Shown here in pieces: positions 1 through 12,015 of a DNA stretch of 52,440 bases. Source of the DNA: Phoronis australis (Eukaryota > Phoronida > Phoronidae); assembly GCA_002633005.1 (NCBI GenBank), contig NMRA01001033.1:2938-55377 (forward strand), written 5' to 3'. Made by a program: the position numbers and the translations under genes. Within the stretch, counting starts at the first letter, position 1; each line of letters starts with the position of its first letter. Below the pieces are notes generated by a model, which saw only the letters and a program-made list of their open reading frames with translations, ran no database searches and was not told the DNA's origin.

Positions 1-1184
1 GATCAGTGTCGGATGACTGCTGAGCCAAGAAGCCTTGGAAAAGACGACCTGAAAGTTGAAACGAGAAAGTGCATCAGCGACGATGTTAGTGTAGCCAGGG
101 ATATGTTTTGCCCGAAAATGAACGTTAAAGGTAAGAGCGGAGATGACCAGACGACGGACAAGGGACATAATTGGGGGGTGGGGTGGCGGGAGGAGGTCTC
201 GCTGATAATGTCAACGACGGCACGGTTGTCGCACGAGAAAAGAATCTTGTGGTTGGCGAGCTTCGATCCCCACAGCTCTAGCGCTATGACAATAGGAAGG
301 AGTTCCTTGAAGGTGATGTGATGGTGCTCGGGTCACGGGCAGGCAGACCAGGAAGCCCCCATTCTCGCAGCAAAACCCCCATTGGAGCCTGCAGCATCGG
401 CGTACAGTTTGATGGTGTTTGAAGATGTCCACTTGTCGAATAGGAACAGTGTTTTCCCATTGAAGCCTCGGAGAAAGATAGACCAAGCCCTAAGGTCCGC
501 TCTAGCTTCTTTATTGAGATTGATGAAGTGGTCTGGTCTCGAAATACCAATGGTGAGGTTGATGACGGATCAGGCGAATTTTAGTAGATCAATAAAGGAT
601 TGAAGATCGCGAAGAGTAACCTTCCGGCGCTTCTGGAAGTAGAGGAGGATGTTGGAAGCTTTTTCCACCTTGTCCTGTGGCGAGAAGCAGTCTTGGTCGT
701 AGAGTCGAGATGGATGCCATGAATGGTGATGGAGGTGGTCGGCTGAATGGTCTTGTCGTGGTTGATAGGGATGCCTAGGAAGTCGCAGAGCAATATGAAT
801 GCGGCGAGGTCCGGGGACCATGTCGGCGAGGATGGGGGGCCCACCACAAAGAAGTCATCGAGGTAGTGAGAAACGCCGGCGATCTTCAACTTGGTTTCCA
901 GGATCCAGCTGGAGGCACAGCCAAATGGCAGGCACCTGTCGCAGGAGAAGTTGTTGGACCAGGACAGACCTAAGGGGTGGTAGTCGTCAGGGTCTACCGG
1001 TACGATGCGAAAAGCGTCCTTGATGTCAGTCTTAGACATGAGGGAGTGGCGTCCAAACCGTTGAACCAGGCGAATAGCGTCCGTGATGGATTGGTACTGG
1101 ACTTGTGAGAAATGAGGGGGTATGCGGGAGTTAACTGGGTTAGAGTAACGAAATAGATATGACAAGTTATGAATGAGACGAAAA
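1..1184 (-). pseudogene. DIRS-like retrotransposon RT/RNase H, copy 1 (partial, decayed)
   Basis: Reverse transcriptase and RNase H of a DIRS-type (tyrosine recombinase) retrotransposon, read right to left. The RT palm is open over 581-1165 (194 codons): the segment NSRIP, then MSKTDIKDAFR with the first catalytic Asp, LPFG, and the active-site motif HYLDDFFVVG. The thumb continues in another frame (RKVTLRDLQSFIDLLKFA near 570-640), and RNase H continues in further frames: LYADAAGS (about 380-415), FKELLPIVIALELWG (about 265-310) and SCDNRAVVDI (about 205-240), giving the Asp/Glu/Asp catalytic residues. Several frameshifts and stops make it a pseudogene. The left edge of the window cuts it before the recombinase. 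The RT finger region is absent: homology starts at FRLIHNLSY, exactly after an AG dinucleotide (1185-1186 on plus). A nearly identical copy lies at 32314-33484. The family assignment is strong because the second copy also has the tyrosine recombinase. Confidence 0.88.
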
Positions 1185-2343
1185 CTGTTAGGGTGAGATT
1201 TAGATTTAATCCCACGCGTTCAATATTTTAAAGAAATGTCATTGTTTATCCCTTATGGAAGTGCGATAACAACTGACAAATTCAGTTTGGGGTGGGGTCG
1301 GTGAAACGATTCGCATCCTGTAAAAACTGACAATATTCAGATTGAAATGACTTTACACGTTGTAATATATACGTGTGTAATGGTTATCAGATAATAACGT
1401 GAACGGTCCAGTACACAGCATCAGTTAGTAGTTGGCGGTGGCGGCACAGGTTAGACATATGAACTGTTTCCAAAATGCTATAACTGGCACTGGTAAGGTA
1501 GTTCAGGTCAAAATCATTTGAAAACATGCCTGGCCAGCTTAGAAACAAAAAAGGGAAAAAAGACGCTAGACTGCAGCAAGTAAACGACGTTTCAATAGTT
1601 ATCGAAAGTCATCCTCAGGTACATCATTTCACAGAAGACAAAATATCATAACGGAATGTTCGATTAATATCGCTGTTCGCAATGGCCGAGAATCCTGCCA
1701 ATTTCCAGTTCCAACCCCCGTACATTACAATTTGCCGTTTTATTGTAGCAATAATTTCTAAAATTATGAGAAAAAACGGAATTTCGGTTGCAAAACGTGT
1801 TTCATTTTGAAACATACCCCGTTGTAGAGCTCAATTGAACTCGTTATAAACCCGACGTCCATCACAAAAAACAACTCTTGATTTTGTCTGTTTTAATTGA
1901 AACTAATCGAAATTTGCAGGTTTTTATAACACACTACCCTGTTTGACCACTTTATCTTTACTAGCAAAATATTGTTGAATTGGCTATCCACAGTTTGTGA
2001 CTACAGTGATACAAGTGGATTAATAAGAGAGTTGTTTAGAAAACTTCTATAGGGTCTTCTATTAGCTTAAATGATCAGAAAATTCCAAAGGTGCCCTACA
2101 TTTTGTGTGTCTTTACTATAAGTTTTCATTTATTACAAATTAAGTCGACGTTACTAGCCTACATGTATAACTCTCATTGTATCAAAATAAGTTGATTACA
2201 AGTAGTTACAATCTTTATCTGGATGAATTTTTGAAATAAGAAATAATGTCTCTAATATTAAAAAATACCTTGGATAATGCTACATGTACGTCTGTATCGT
2301 TATGCCTTTACCCTAAAGACACAGCAAGATGATGCATCTAGCC
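1185..2343. repeat. Non-coding part of duplicated unit, copy 1, left segment
   Basis: This AT-rich stretch matches 33485-34490 closely, with small indels (for example about 150 bases near 2010-2160 that the other copy lacks). I see no coding sequence. It lies directly upstream (minus strand) of the RT remnant, and the RT-side boundary looks like a splice acceptor (ctcaccctaacag). Around 1570-1665 it has a short motif (aaacgacgtttcaatagtta) that recurs at 33880 and, diverged and palindromic, at 17345. The unit continues at 10557 after the 8.2-kb insertion. Confidence 0.7.
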
Positions 2344-2734
2344 TTAAAGGAGAATGCCACCCGAATAATTAATCTTTTTTGCCGTCTTAATCGGTCTATA
2401 TCAACATTAACTCGCACACGGTCGACCTTACCTTGCCAAGATGTGTCGCTTTAACCTGTGAGGAAAGTGAAAAACGACGCTAGCGACGTCAGTGCTTCAT
2501 ATGCAGAGTGAATGCCGCTATGTTGCTGTGCATCGTTCCCGCTTGTCCGAACTAAGCAGCTGCGAGAAAAGCGGGTATGTCGTTTTTTTGTACTTCCTCG
2601 AGAGTCCAAAATGCTTAGGAAATGTACGATGTAAACAGCAAATATGAGGCCGTGAAACATCTTTGTGTCTGTGGCGTGCAGTCGTCGCGGGGCAGTTCCT
2701 GACGAATGCCGGCTTCAGTTCCCTTACAAAAATG

Positions 2735-3080
2735 AACATAAGTTTTCATCGAAAAACTTAAGTTTTTGGTCTGAAAAACTTAAGTTTTCATTCCCGAAAA
2801 CTTAAGTTTTTGGCGAAAACTTAAGTATTTTCGAACAAGTTTTTTGGAACGAACTTAAGTTTAGTTTTCTGAAAACTTAAGTTTTAAAAACTTAACTTTG
2901 TTCCAAAAAACTTGTTCCAAATTACTTACGTTTTTGGAAAACTTAAGTTTTGGAACAAGTTTTTAGTAACAAACATAAGTCATCAAAACTAAGTTTTTGA
3001 AAACTAAGTTTTCCGAACATATTAAGTTTTCAAGGAACTAACTTTTGAAAACTGAAGTTTTCTAAACGAAATAAGTTTCA
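2735..3080. repeat. Left subterminal array of AAACTTAAGTTT palindromes
   Basis: A degenerate tandem array whose core is the palindrome AAAACTTAAGTTTT, repeated at intervals of roughly 15-25 bases and decaying towards 3080. It begins about 390 bases inside the left end of the 8.2-kb element. Every full core contains TTAA, the same tetranucleotide that flanks the element. Confidence 0.8.
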
Positions 3081-3082
3081 AT

Positions 3083-5277
3083 AGGACAGACATTCAAAAA
3101 TTTCGACTTTCACTAAAACAAGAGTGGAGTACAGTAACAAATTTAATGATTCTCATAAAGATTTATTAAACTAGACTTCTATTAACATTTGATTAACAGT
3201 GATTAATTTTAGAAAATAAAATGCACTTCCTAAAATACACTAGTTCCTTAAGGTTATGTCCAACCTTATTTAGTAACCTCCATTCTAACACTTATATCAA
3301 AAAACTAAGCTGTGTCAACTAGTAACAGTCAATATTTTCTGAAAGAACAAAGACCAGGAAATATAAATATACTTTTTGTATTTATTTGTCATTATTATTT
3401 TTGCGTAAAAACCTTTTTTAATTAAAAATTTCATTTTTAAGAAAGGTACATTCATAGCAAAATAACCTCTCGGTCGATTTTAACGAAACCTTTTTTAAGT
3501 GAAAACTTCATCAATTACCTCAAAAATGTTGTTAGGAGTTTTCGATTAGTTTGTTCGTTTGGTTTCTATGACAAATAAACTCGCAAAACGTAAGGTTTTT
3601 TTTTTTTTAAATTGAAGTCGTATTCGTCTTTGCCACATTACACAAAGACTAAGCTTTTATATCAAAAATCCTAACAGCGTTTTTGAGATTGGTGACTAAA
3701 TATTGAGTCTGGAAAGTTTCAGGGAAATCCATCGAGCCATTTTCGAGAACTCGTGTTCCTAATTCAAATAAAGTCGATTTGCCGAAGCCGAGAAAAAGCC
3801 GATTAAACTGGGACACGTGAAAATCTCTAAGTCTTTGGTTAATTATTCTGTGAAAACTTGTTTTCGGTATACATAACCTATAGAATACTTAACTATGTCA
3901 CCTATTTCAATGTTTTCTTGCAATGTCAACTAATTTTGCAGTGCGTAACTACCTTAAATATCATTAAAACCTCAAATAGACCTATCTATCGCAGCCAACT
4001 TCTGCCGTTTTGTACGACCTACTTAGAAAAGTAGGTCACAGTTCATAGCCTGTACACGTCACGTGCTGGTAGACTGATATCAAACCAAGTAAGAAATGGA
4101 TAACAAAAATTGAATTGGTGGTTAAAGTAAGTTGTTAACATGAAACATCGAAATGTGTTCATGACCAAACTGAGGCCTGAGGCAACTCGTAGCATTCGTT
4201 TTCAACGTCAACGGTCGTATGCATGTAGACACACAACTCCCTTAGGATCAAAACTATATTTTGTCTTCGTTTTCCCCGGCACCATTCTATCATAACCACA
4301 CCTCGTTGGTTCAATGTTATGGCGAATTTGTGAATGAAAGGACTGAGGGTATACCGAAGCTGTTCTGTACCTGGCGGGAGACTCATTTACTTGAAGCCCC
4401 TTTAACCTTTGACCTTGGATAAGTGGTAAACAAATATCCACGCGGTTGTGCGGTTCCAAGGTGGTTCTGCTAAATCTTTTTTTTTTCTCGCTACGCAGTA
4501 TATATTTCGTATTTGAAGTTCCCCGAGAATGAAGATAAGTTATTTTGCTAGACACAAGTGAAATTTTGTAAAAATGGCCAATTTTTGTGGATAAGGTTGG
4601 AAATATCCTTAAAATAAGTGAACATATGTGAAATATCAAAATCTTAAAAACCAAAAACATTTCAAAAATCAGTTAAATGAGGCTAATAATATATTCATTA
4701 TTTGCATCGTTCTCAGTCTATGACAATTATGCGATAATTGAGGGAGCAAAATGGAATGTACAAACAGAGAAATCACTGCCAAATCATGAAACACAACCAA
4801 AGAAAATTTGATTACATAGCCAGGAAGGATTACAACAAAAGTTTACGTTTCAACAGCAGACTTTTTCAACTAAAATTACAGCAATGACACCAAGAATAAC
4901 AAATCACTTAATAAGCAAAATCCAAGAATATCCGCAGAGACAAAAGCATAACATAAAATGTAACAGGTAACTAAAAGTTTATCGACAATGGCCACAGGTC
5001 TGATTTTGGGAAGTACAATCCTTATGCTAGAAATAGTGCCTAGAATCACCTATAATTGTTTGCAACCTTAAAAATATCAATTTAAAAGTCAAAGTTTCGT
5101 TTTGTTGACAATCATAAGAACAGTAAATCCAATACACACCATGGTGCGAACAAGTTTCACTAAATGTAACCCTAAGTACAACCTGGTTATACGAGATGGA
5201 AATTAGAAAACTTAGACCTTCGACCACAAAAATATTCTTTCTCCTTTAATTTAAAGCTACTGAACTTCATACACATA
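3083..5277. other. AT-rich interior of the TTAA element, no gene seen
   Basis: No open frame longer than about 150 codons and none that looks like protein. The longest (minus strand, 4208-4660) is rich in Phe, Ile and Lys, as expected from AT-rich DNA. There is a run of T at 3597-3609. I see nothing else. Confidence 0.5.
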
Positions 5278-5770
5278 TAGGGCCTTTCATACTAACATCG
5301 ACGCGTCGAAGTTTTTGGTAGTTAATGTCAGTATGAACGCTTAAACTTTGGTCCTGGAAGGAAGTTAACAGCGCCAGTTAATTTTGCACTAAACAGGTGG
5401 ATTTAATTGCTTAGCATCAACGCTGCGCAGTATAAACGATCAACTTCAGTCCTATCGAAGTTATTGCCAGGGGCCACTGCTATCATTAACAATTGCATAG
5501 TAGTGAGATGGCTAATAGTTGCTTATACCTTGCTATAATAATCACCAATCAATTTAAAAATAAGTTTTATGTCAATTAACACAATGTTCCCAAGTTGTCA
5601 AATCTTAGCGTGCAGTGCTACCTTGCGATACCTTCGATCACGACAGCGTCACCTACTGTTTACTTCGAAGTTCATTAACTACAGAAGCCAGAATGAACGG
5701 TCCAGTTAACTTCGCAGTGTACGCCGATGCTCCGCTCAGACAAGAGTTAAGTCAATGTGAAAGGGCCCTA
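5278..5770. mobile_element. Possible nested MITE with TAGGGCC...GGGCCCTA ends
   Basis: The left end TAGGGCC-TTTCATAC and the right end (reverse complement TAGGGCCCTTTCACAT) form a short imperfect inverted repeat about 490 bases apart. TGAA/TTCGAAGT-type motifs recur inside both halves. I could not find a clear target duplication, so the limits are tentative. Confidence 0.35.
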
Positions 5771-7031
5771 TGCTTGACCACAAGCCACTTAATCTTCTTT
5801 AGCTGGATCTGCTCGCTTAGCTTCACAGGCAAATAATCCATGTTTTGTGACTAAAAACGCACGTTTATAAGCTCAGATAACTGAATTTATAGGTTCATGA
5901 GCTGCAGTTCGTAAGTGCGTACGTTGCGTTGTCTGGGTAGCCTTCCTTATCCAACGATTGTTGAAGGCACACTCTGCAATAAAGACAAAAAAATTTAAAA
6001 ACAGACGGGTAAAAGCTATCAGTATAAGACAACTTAACTTGCTGGATATATATCGTGCTGTTTATACAACACTGATTTGTAAAACTTCCTAACTTATATA
6101 CAGAGCCTAGAAAATAGTCTTCTAACTCAAAATTTAACCAATCACTCTACAGGATTCAAGTGCAAGACTAGTCTGCAAGTTTACTTCAAGCATGCACTAC
6201 ACTGACTGCAGTGGGTCAGTTTTCCACTTACTGTTTTGAATGAAGTTTTAATCCTGGATTCGCGACATTCAAAACAATTTTATTCTATGCAACTTGAATA
6301 CAAAACATGCACATGGTCACCTATCATGCTATCGCAATCTAGAACAAACCGTGCATATGACAAAACTTAATGTGTTAATAAAAGTTGGACTTCAGGCTAA
6401 CCAGGTATCGTATTCTGTAACTTTTTAGTTCAAGTTCTGCCAAATTAATTAATATTTTTATCAAATGATGAAACTGTTGGCAACTGCAATAAACTACAAT
6501 TCCCATTATTTTTATGAACTTTTCATTGTTTAATTCTTTAATCTGATAAGAAAAGGCACAACTCTACATAATGAGCAAAGCTAGTTGTATTCTAACTAGC
6601 TGTCTCCAGCCAGCATAGAACTTCTTACTAATGTTTCATGGACATTTAGTCGGCACAACCAGTGTTAGAACTGAAAGTTTAATCTCACATGTGTACTTCT
6701 GCGTGTACTTTTTGAAACTTATAGCAAAACCAAGAAGCTTTACATTGACTTGACCAAATGGCTACAAGAATCAGTGATCTTGTTAAATAGCAGCACTATA
6801 TTTAACTCAACAATGGAACATATAAAACTCTACCTGCCATGTCGATGTAAACAGCCCAATACCACCCCTGTGTGATTGTTTCGATGCAAATGTTTGGATG
6901 TCTAGTTCTTCCAAGTACTCCGCCAAGTTAATAGAGACCTGAAAACAATGAGATATTAGCAAACAGAACAGCATGCGATAGGTTCTTAAGAATCCAGACA
7001 TAACCCATTTACAGGGAATGTTATCCATGTA
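5771..7031. other. No gene seen
   Basis: AT-rich interior of the TTAA element. Short open frames only; no splice-bounded exon or repeat recognised. Confidence 0.4.
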
Positions 7032-7036
7032 AAGAT

Positions 7037-7203
7037 CAGGGGCGGTGGGGGGGTCCAGGATTTTGAGTGGGGGGGTTGGGGCAGAGTAGGGGTTTATCCA
7101 TCAGACATTCACCCCTGCCCCCTCCCCCAACTGCCAATTGATCTTGTAGCGTTTTAGGGGGCCGGGGCCATGGCCCCTTAGCTGTCCTCTGAATCCACCA
7201 TTG
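7037..7203. mobile_element. CAGKGGCGG-type MITE, 5-bp TSD AAGAT
   Basis: A 167-bp element starting CAGGGGCGGTGG and ending gaatccaccattg (reverse complement CAATGGTGGATTC), with G-rich and C-rich halves. It is flanked by AAGAT at 7032-7036 and 7204-7208. Elements at 16297-16455 and 37192-37913 share the ends and also have 5-bp duplications. CAG-started ends suggest the hAT superfamily, some lineages of which make 5-bp duplications; that assignment is inference. Confidence 0.72.
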
Positions 7204-7208
7204 AAGAT

Positions 7209-7902
7209 ACTGGCATGGTCTTCACCAGAAGTCTTACGTAACCATAATAGTTTACAGTGAAAATATAATTATTATCTCATGTACTACAGTAAACATAAAA
7301 ATACTATATCCTGTACTCCTACCAATCACTTTACTGGCTGACATTTGCAAAGATATTAAATTGAGGTTCCAAGTAAATGTCTAAAGGGAAAAGAATATGC
7401 CCCTACAGACTTGGGGAGATCATTCTAGTCAGTCCATATTCAACTCAACTCAACTCCTAGGTAAAGATGTACCCAGATTAACTATCACTTTCACCATGAC
7501 ACTGAAATATTTGATTTCAATAAAACCAGTCGAAGTCGCATTGAATGTGAAAATTTTAAGTTCGAATATGGAAACTTTTGCGACATTCCAGTATTTCACA
7601 ACCCGGTACTCAATCCCAAAGTCAAATCACACAGATTTTCCTTATTGGCATTGAATTATTTGGTGCAATTAGATAGGAATTATGCAAGTTTCACTGTGCT
7701 TAACAATAGTTAACATGTTGACTGGTGAGAGTTCACTTGGGTACATTGTGACCTATGCCAGGGGTATTCCAGATAGGGTACTAGTAGTGGGATCGGGATG
7801 TCCTTTCACATTCAATAACCTAGATCCTCCCGACAAACCTGAGCAAATCAGTCAAAATAGGCAATACAATAGTTACATTGGTTATTCTTAATTTTGAGAA
7901 CC
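7209..7902. other. No gene seen
   Basis: Two plus-strand open frames (7397-7654 and 7682-7891) have no recognisable protein features or splice context. Treated as non-coding interior of the TTAA element. Confidence 0.35.
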
Positions 7903-7907
7903 AGGTA

Positions 7908-8150
7908 CATGCGCGCACCCAGGGGAGGCTCGAACGAGCAGCCCCCCCCTCACTTACCGAAGTGGGCATGAAAAGGTCAGCCTCATAGAAACAAAAAAAT
8001 TGATAAAACGAGACACGAGTCCACTAAAAAGCTGTAATTCAGGAATGCACTGTGCACAGCTCTGAACATACAGTACCACGTTTTTTTAAGTAAAAGGTCA
8101 ACATGCCCAAACTTTGCGCAACCCCATATTTTAGGATTGGTGCGTAGATG
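7908..8150. mobile_element. CATGCGCGCACCCAG-type MITE, probable TSD AGGTA/AGGCA
   Basis: Starts CATGCGCGCACCCAG and ends with a diverged partner (ggattggtgcgtagatg, family form ctgggtgcgcgcatg). Immediate flanks are AGGTA (7903-7907) and AGGCA (8151-8155), four of five identical. The inside has the family's ggggctcgaa and aagtgggcaaaaaggt-like words. Better preserved members are at 40341 and 40764. Confidence 0.6.
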
Positions 8151-8948
8151 AGGCAAGTGAACCTTGCAAATTATTGACCTGTAGTGATATGAGATTTCAA
8201 AATCAGGAGCTTCCAAGAAGTACTACGAACATAGACATAAGAACACACAACCAATGCCAATATACCCAACTTGGGAAATAATTGCACTTTGCCTTGGCAG
8301 TTCCCCCCCCCCCTTGCATTGATCACACTGACACAACCTCAGAAGACAGAAATACAATAGAGTAATAGCCTTATGTGAACGTTATGGCTTCCTCTGATGG
8401 ACCTCCAGAAGTATATTACGCGTTAGAAGTTTAGATAAATCACACACAGAATGAGTCCATGTCGATACGTGACAGCGTGACTCGTGAGTGGCTGACAATA
8501 ACAACTGAACTTAACACGTTCGTTGGAAATCACAGCACCGATTGTGGCCAATCGATTTTAGAACGCTCTATGGCACTAACCTGACTTCCAAAACTTCTGA
8601 AATGTCTTCTTGCTGGCTCTGCTCGTAGTAATATCAACTTCATTGTCGCGGGCTAGCCAACACACGACTTTTTCTTCGAAGTTGACTATCGGTTATAAAA
8701 TTCAAGCCGTTGACTTTCGGTGGAAACTGCCTTACGAATACAACTCAATACAAAGGAAACTTGCACAATAACTACGTTTTTTTAAGAATTGCACGAGTTC
8801 CATTGATTACATTGTACTGACCAGGACAGTGTCTCAGGGGATTAACATTGGGTGCATTCTTACTGCTGTTGGTCACCGGATGTTCGTCTACATTTAAATT
8901 CACAAAGACGTGCCGTAATGATTTCATAACTGCTCTAATTCTGGCGTG
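8151..8948. other. No gene seen; poly-C tract
   Basis: Contains a run of about 13 C at 8303-8316. No gene or defined repeat recognised. Confidence 0.4.
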
Positions 8949-9113
8949 CGTTCAGTAGACGCTAGGACCTAGGCTAGGACCTAGGCTAGGACCTAGGCTA
9001 GGACCTAGCTAAAATCTAGTCAAAGTCACGTGTTCTCATTTAAAATACACCGCAATATCTCACGTAATCTCGTGAAGTCTTGCTTTTTAGCGAGGTCCTA
9101 GCGTTACTGAACG
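8949..9113. mobile_element. Fold-back element with 12-bp palindromic tandem core
   Basis: The left arm CGTTCAGTAGACGCTAGGAC and the right arm (reverse complement CGTTCAGTAACGCTAGGACC) form an inverted repeat. Directly inside the left arm, 8961-9008 is four copies of the 12-mer GCTAGGACCTAG, itself nearly palindromic. No target duplication was identified. Confidence 0.6.
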
Positions 9114-9359
9114 GGAGGCTGAACTGACTAGGTTAAACGTTCGTCGTTTTATGGTATTTGTATCTCTATAAATGTTAAGGAAACATTCGGGCAACATTTT
9201 TTTGAGATGATGGATTTTGCATGAGCAAACAATAATTTTTGTTGGAAAATAATGGGAAAAATTTCGAACCAAAAATTAAATATCTCACAATATTCAAATT
9301 TTAAAAACTTGAAAACGTAAATTTTCATCACATAGAAACCTTAAAGTTTTAAGAAAATT

Positions 9360-9722
9360 CAAGTTTTCCACAAATGAAAAAATCCAGTTTTCTGAAAAAC
9401 TTAAGAAGTCAGGAAAACTTAAGTTTTTAAAATTACAAAAACTTAAGTTTTGTTAGTACAAAAAACTTACGTTTTCATGAAAACTTAAGTTATTACTTAA
9501 AACTTAAGTTTATTTGTGAACACTTAAGTTTTACACTTGAAAAAACTAAGGTTTTCTGAAAAACTTAAGTTTTCTGAAAAACTTAACATTGTCCTGAAAA
9601 ACTTAAGCTTTTGGCGAAAAACTTAAGTTTTAAACCTTCAGTTTCTTTTAAAAAGTTAAGTTTTTCCTCTAAAACTAAAGTTTTTTCGCCAAAAACTTAA
9701 GTTTTCAGCGAACAACTTAAGG
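9360..9722. repeat. Right subterminal array of AAACTTAAGTTT palindromes
   Basis: Same repeat type as 2735-3080: AAAACTTAAGTTTT cores in tandem with variable linkers (about a dozen), ending at acaacttaaggg. It lies about 830 bases inside the right end of the TTAA element. Together the two arrays are a shared subterminal structure, suggesting a role in transposition (binding site) or amplification together with the element. Confidence 0.8.
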
Positions 9723-10537
9723 GCCTGATCGGGGTCCGAGCCACTGGCCAGGCTAACAAGCGCTTTGTGTTTAGAACTCAAAAAATCACAAGTCTAAACA
9801 ACACAGATCTAGATTCTCCTGTCTGTATCTCACAGAAAATACTTCGAAATTATCTCCGAACAGACCCCAAACTCCTGTTACGGACCTTATTGGCCTCTGC
9901 ACCGTACAAGCCCTCAAACCTAAAAACCAAAGGTCACGTGAAAACAAACATGATAGAATTTCATTTCAAGTGTAATAAATTTCCGGGGGACAAATAGTAA
10001 ACAAATAGTCTAATGGATATTTACGTACCCTTTGCCATGGCATTGGGCTTGGATTGTAATCTCACTAACCCATATCGAGTTAAAAATTCAGCATTCATTG
10101 ATGTACATGTAACTGTTACTGATCAACCTGTTTGAAATCATTCCAAACAATAATACGGCTTTGATGTACGAAAAGATCTCGAGTGCTACGTCAAGTATCG
10201 TAACACGCATCACAACAAAGATTAACCCGACTGGCGACTGTCGCGAAGTCGACATCGGCGAGTATCTCAGTTAACAGGCATCAGTAGAATAAACATGGAA
10301 AAATCGTTAAAATAATCACAAACCTTACCTTTGTATAAGGTCGTGCTTACTTTCTCTCATAGAAGCACCCTTTTCACGCAATCTCAGATTCAGTTTGCAC
10401 ACCTACAAGCCATTTAACCATGTATTTAAAGGGCTCGCGAAATCGAGGCTGTTTATCTATCACCACTAGTACACGCGCGCCCTCTAGTTAATGTAAATTT
10501 TCCGAGTAGCCCCATTGATACAAATTAGGTTGTTTTT
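9723..10537. other. Right subterminal unique sequence, no gene seen
   Basis: A plus-strand open frame at 9767-9997 (76 codons) has no family resemblance. Otherwise AT-rich. Ends at the right inverted repeat. Confidence 0.35.
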
Positions 10538-12015
10538 GGGTGGCATGCTCCTTTAAAGTCTTACGGCAACAGAAGGCGTGCATTGTGAACTTTTACAGGC
10601 TTTTTAACCGTACGATATTTGACTTAAAATTTGAGCTGAAATACAATTTCAAACGTAATAGAAACATTCCCATTTGTGTTCCACTACTGAGGTGTCTTCA
10701 CTGTTTTCGGAAAAACGGTTAAGACAGGATTTTTTAAATTAAGATGGTCACAAATTCCTCAAAAATGATTATGCAGTATGCCAATTGAACATACTTAGTT
10801 GTATTTTGAAAATTAATGACCTCAAGCGCTTAGAATAGGAATATTAGACATTAATTTTTAGATTGTATCTTTACCGTTATTGGGTACTTTATGTGAAAAT
10901 GGCCGAAGTTCTATAGCAAGTACACACACCGGAACAAACGAATTCAAGCAACTCTCCTCCATGCGCGGCGCAACCTCAGCTGCCGCCATATCTTACTTGA
11001 CATTTCATGTCTGGAGATACTTATGTGATGAACTAACTGATATGTTTTCTTCTGTTTGCATAAGGTACCTGGCTGCCATTTATAAGATAAGATAAGAGGT
11101 TCAAACTGCAGCTACCATTATCATTTTTAATGCCTTTTTCTTATAAATTGAATTGCCGCACGTCATTGACCTTTGAATCTAAGTTCTCGCTTCTTTCTTG
11201 GAATAAATGCTGTCCTAAATTATCTCAGGTTGGTTTCATCTACAGTTGCCTATAATTTATGGTTTCATCAAATACCTAGTGTATCGTGAATTCAATTAAA
11301 ATAACACAATAATATAGTTTTCTACAATTTATGGTTTCATCAAATACCCACTGTATCGTGATATCAATTTCAAAAGCGCAATGCTACAATTTCTTCCGCT
11401 TTCATACAAAACAAATACTTTTTGAGACGTCCGATGAGAGCTGAGAAGCAGCCAGTAACCTTGTATGCATAGAACATGACTGCAAAACTGGTTAGCTGCG
11501 TTGAATATTAGATTGAGAATGAGCGACTTTCCAGAGGCACAGGTCGCAGGCGCAGAACACGGAATATATCCCGCTAATTAAAACTTATTTGCCCTTATAA
11601 CAGGGAAAACATTGGCAGACACCACAAGTAAACGTCTCGAATGTTCCACAACGTGTTGTAAAATATGAGAAAACAATACGCAATTTTCTGATGGTCTTTC
11701 AGTTCAAGTCTGGGATACATTAAATAATTTCATCCAACGTCAGATTGGTAACACTGAGAGGGTTTCTCTACAGTCGATATGTACGTACCTTGCTAATTAA
11801 CGTTTTCGACCGTTGGGAACTGTGTCTTACTCATACAGACCGGAAATAGTGTGTGAATAACGTCACGAGGGTGATGATGAGCGCTCCCCTTGGTCGTTTT
11901 TATGAGCAGTGTATTGTATGAGAGGTCCCGCTGGAACTGTCCACAGTCTGAATTCATACAGTTATTGTCAGTTTTCTTGATGTAAACGGACTCCTTTATC
12001 CATTTGAAAATTTTG

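Larger units (their letters stand above)
2348..10552. mobile_element. 8.2-kb TTAA-flanked Kolobok-like DNA transposon (non-autonomous or decayed)
   Basis: The left end is AGGAGAATGCCACCC (2348-2362) and the right end GGGTGGCATGCTCCT (10538-10552): 15-bp inverted repeats with one mismatch. Both ends are flanked by TTAA (2344-2347 and 10553-10556). The second copy of the surrounding unit (34481-34510) is the empty site: it reads gccTTAGagtctta where this copy reads gccTTAA-element-TTAAagtctta. TTAA duplications are typical of piggyBac and Kolobok. The terminus fits the Kolobok-type element at 29655-31595 at 11 of 15 positions (AGGNGAANGCNACC), so Kolobok is preferred. No transposase or other convincing gene was found inside. 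Palindromic arrays sit near both ends, and several MITEs are nested in it. Confidence 0.82.

Noticed and set aside
13-603. Plus-strand ORFs in the RT/RNase H region (also at 32306-32917)
   Set aside because: They are shadows: the catalytic motifs are all on the minus strand.
2348-10552. piggyBac assignment for the 8.2-kb TTAA element
   Set aside because: TTAA fits, but the termini start AGG like the neighbouring THAP/Kolobok element rather than the CCC/CCT start usual for piggyBac, and no piggyBac transposase is present.
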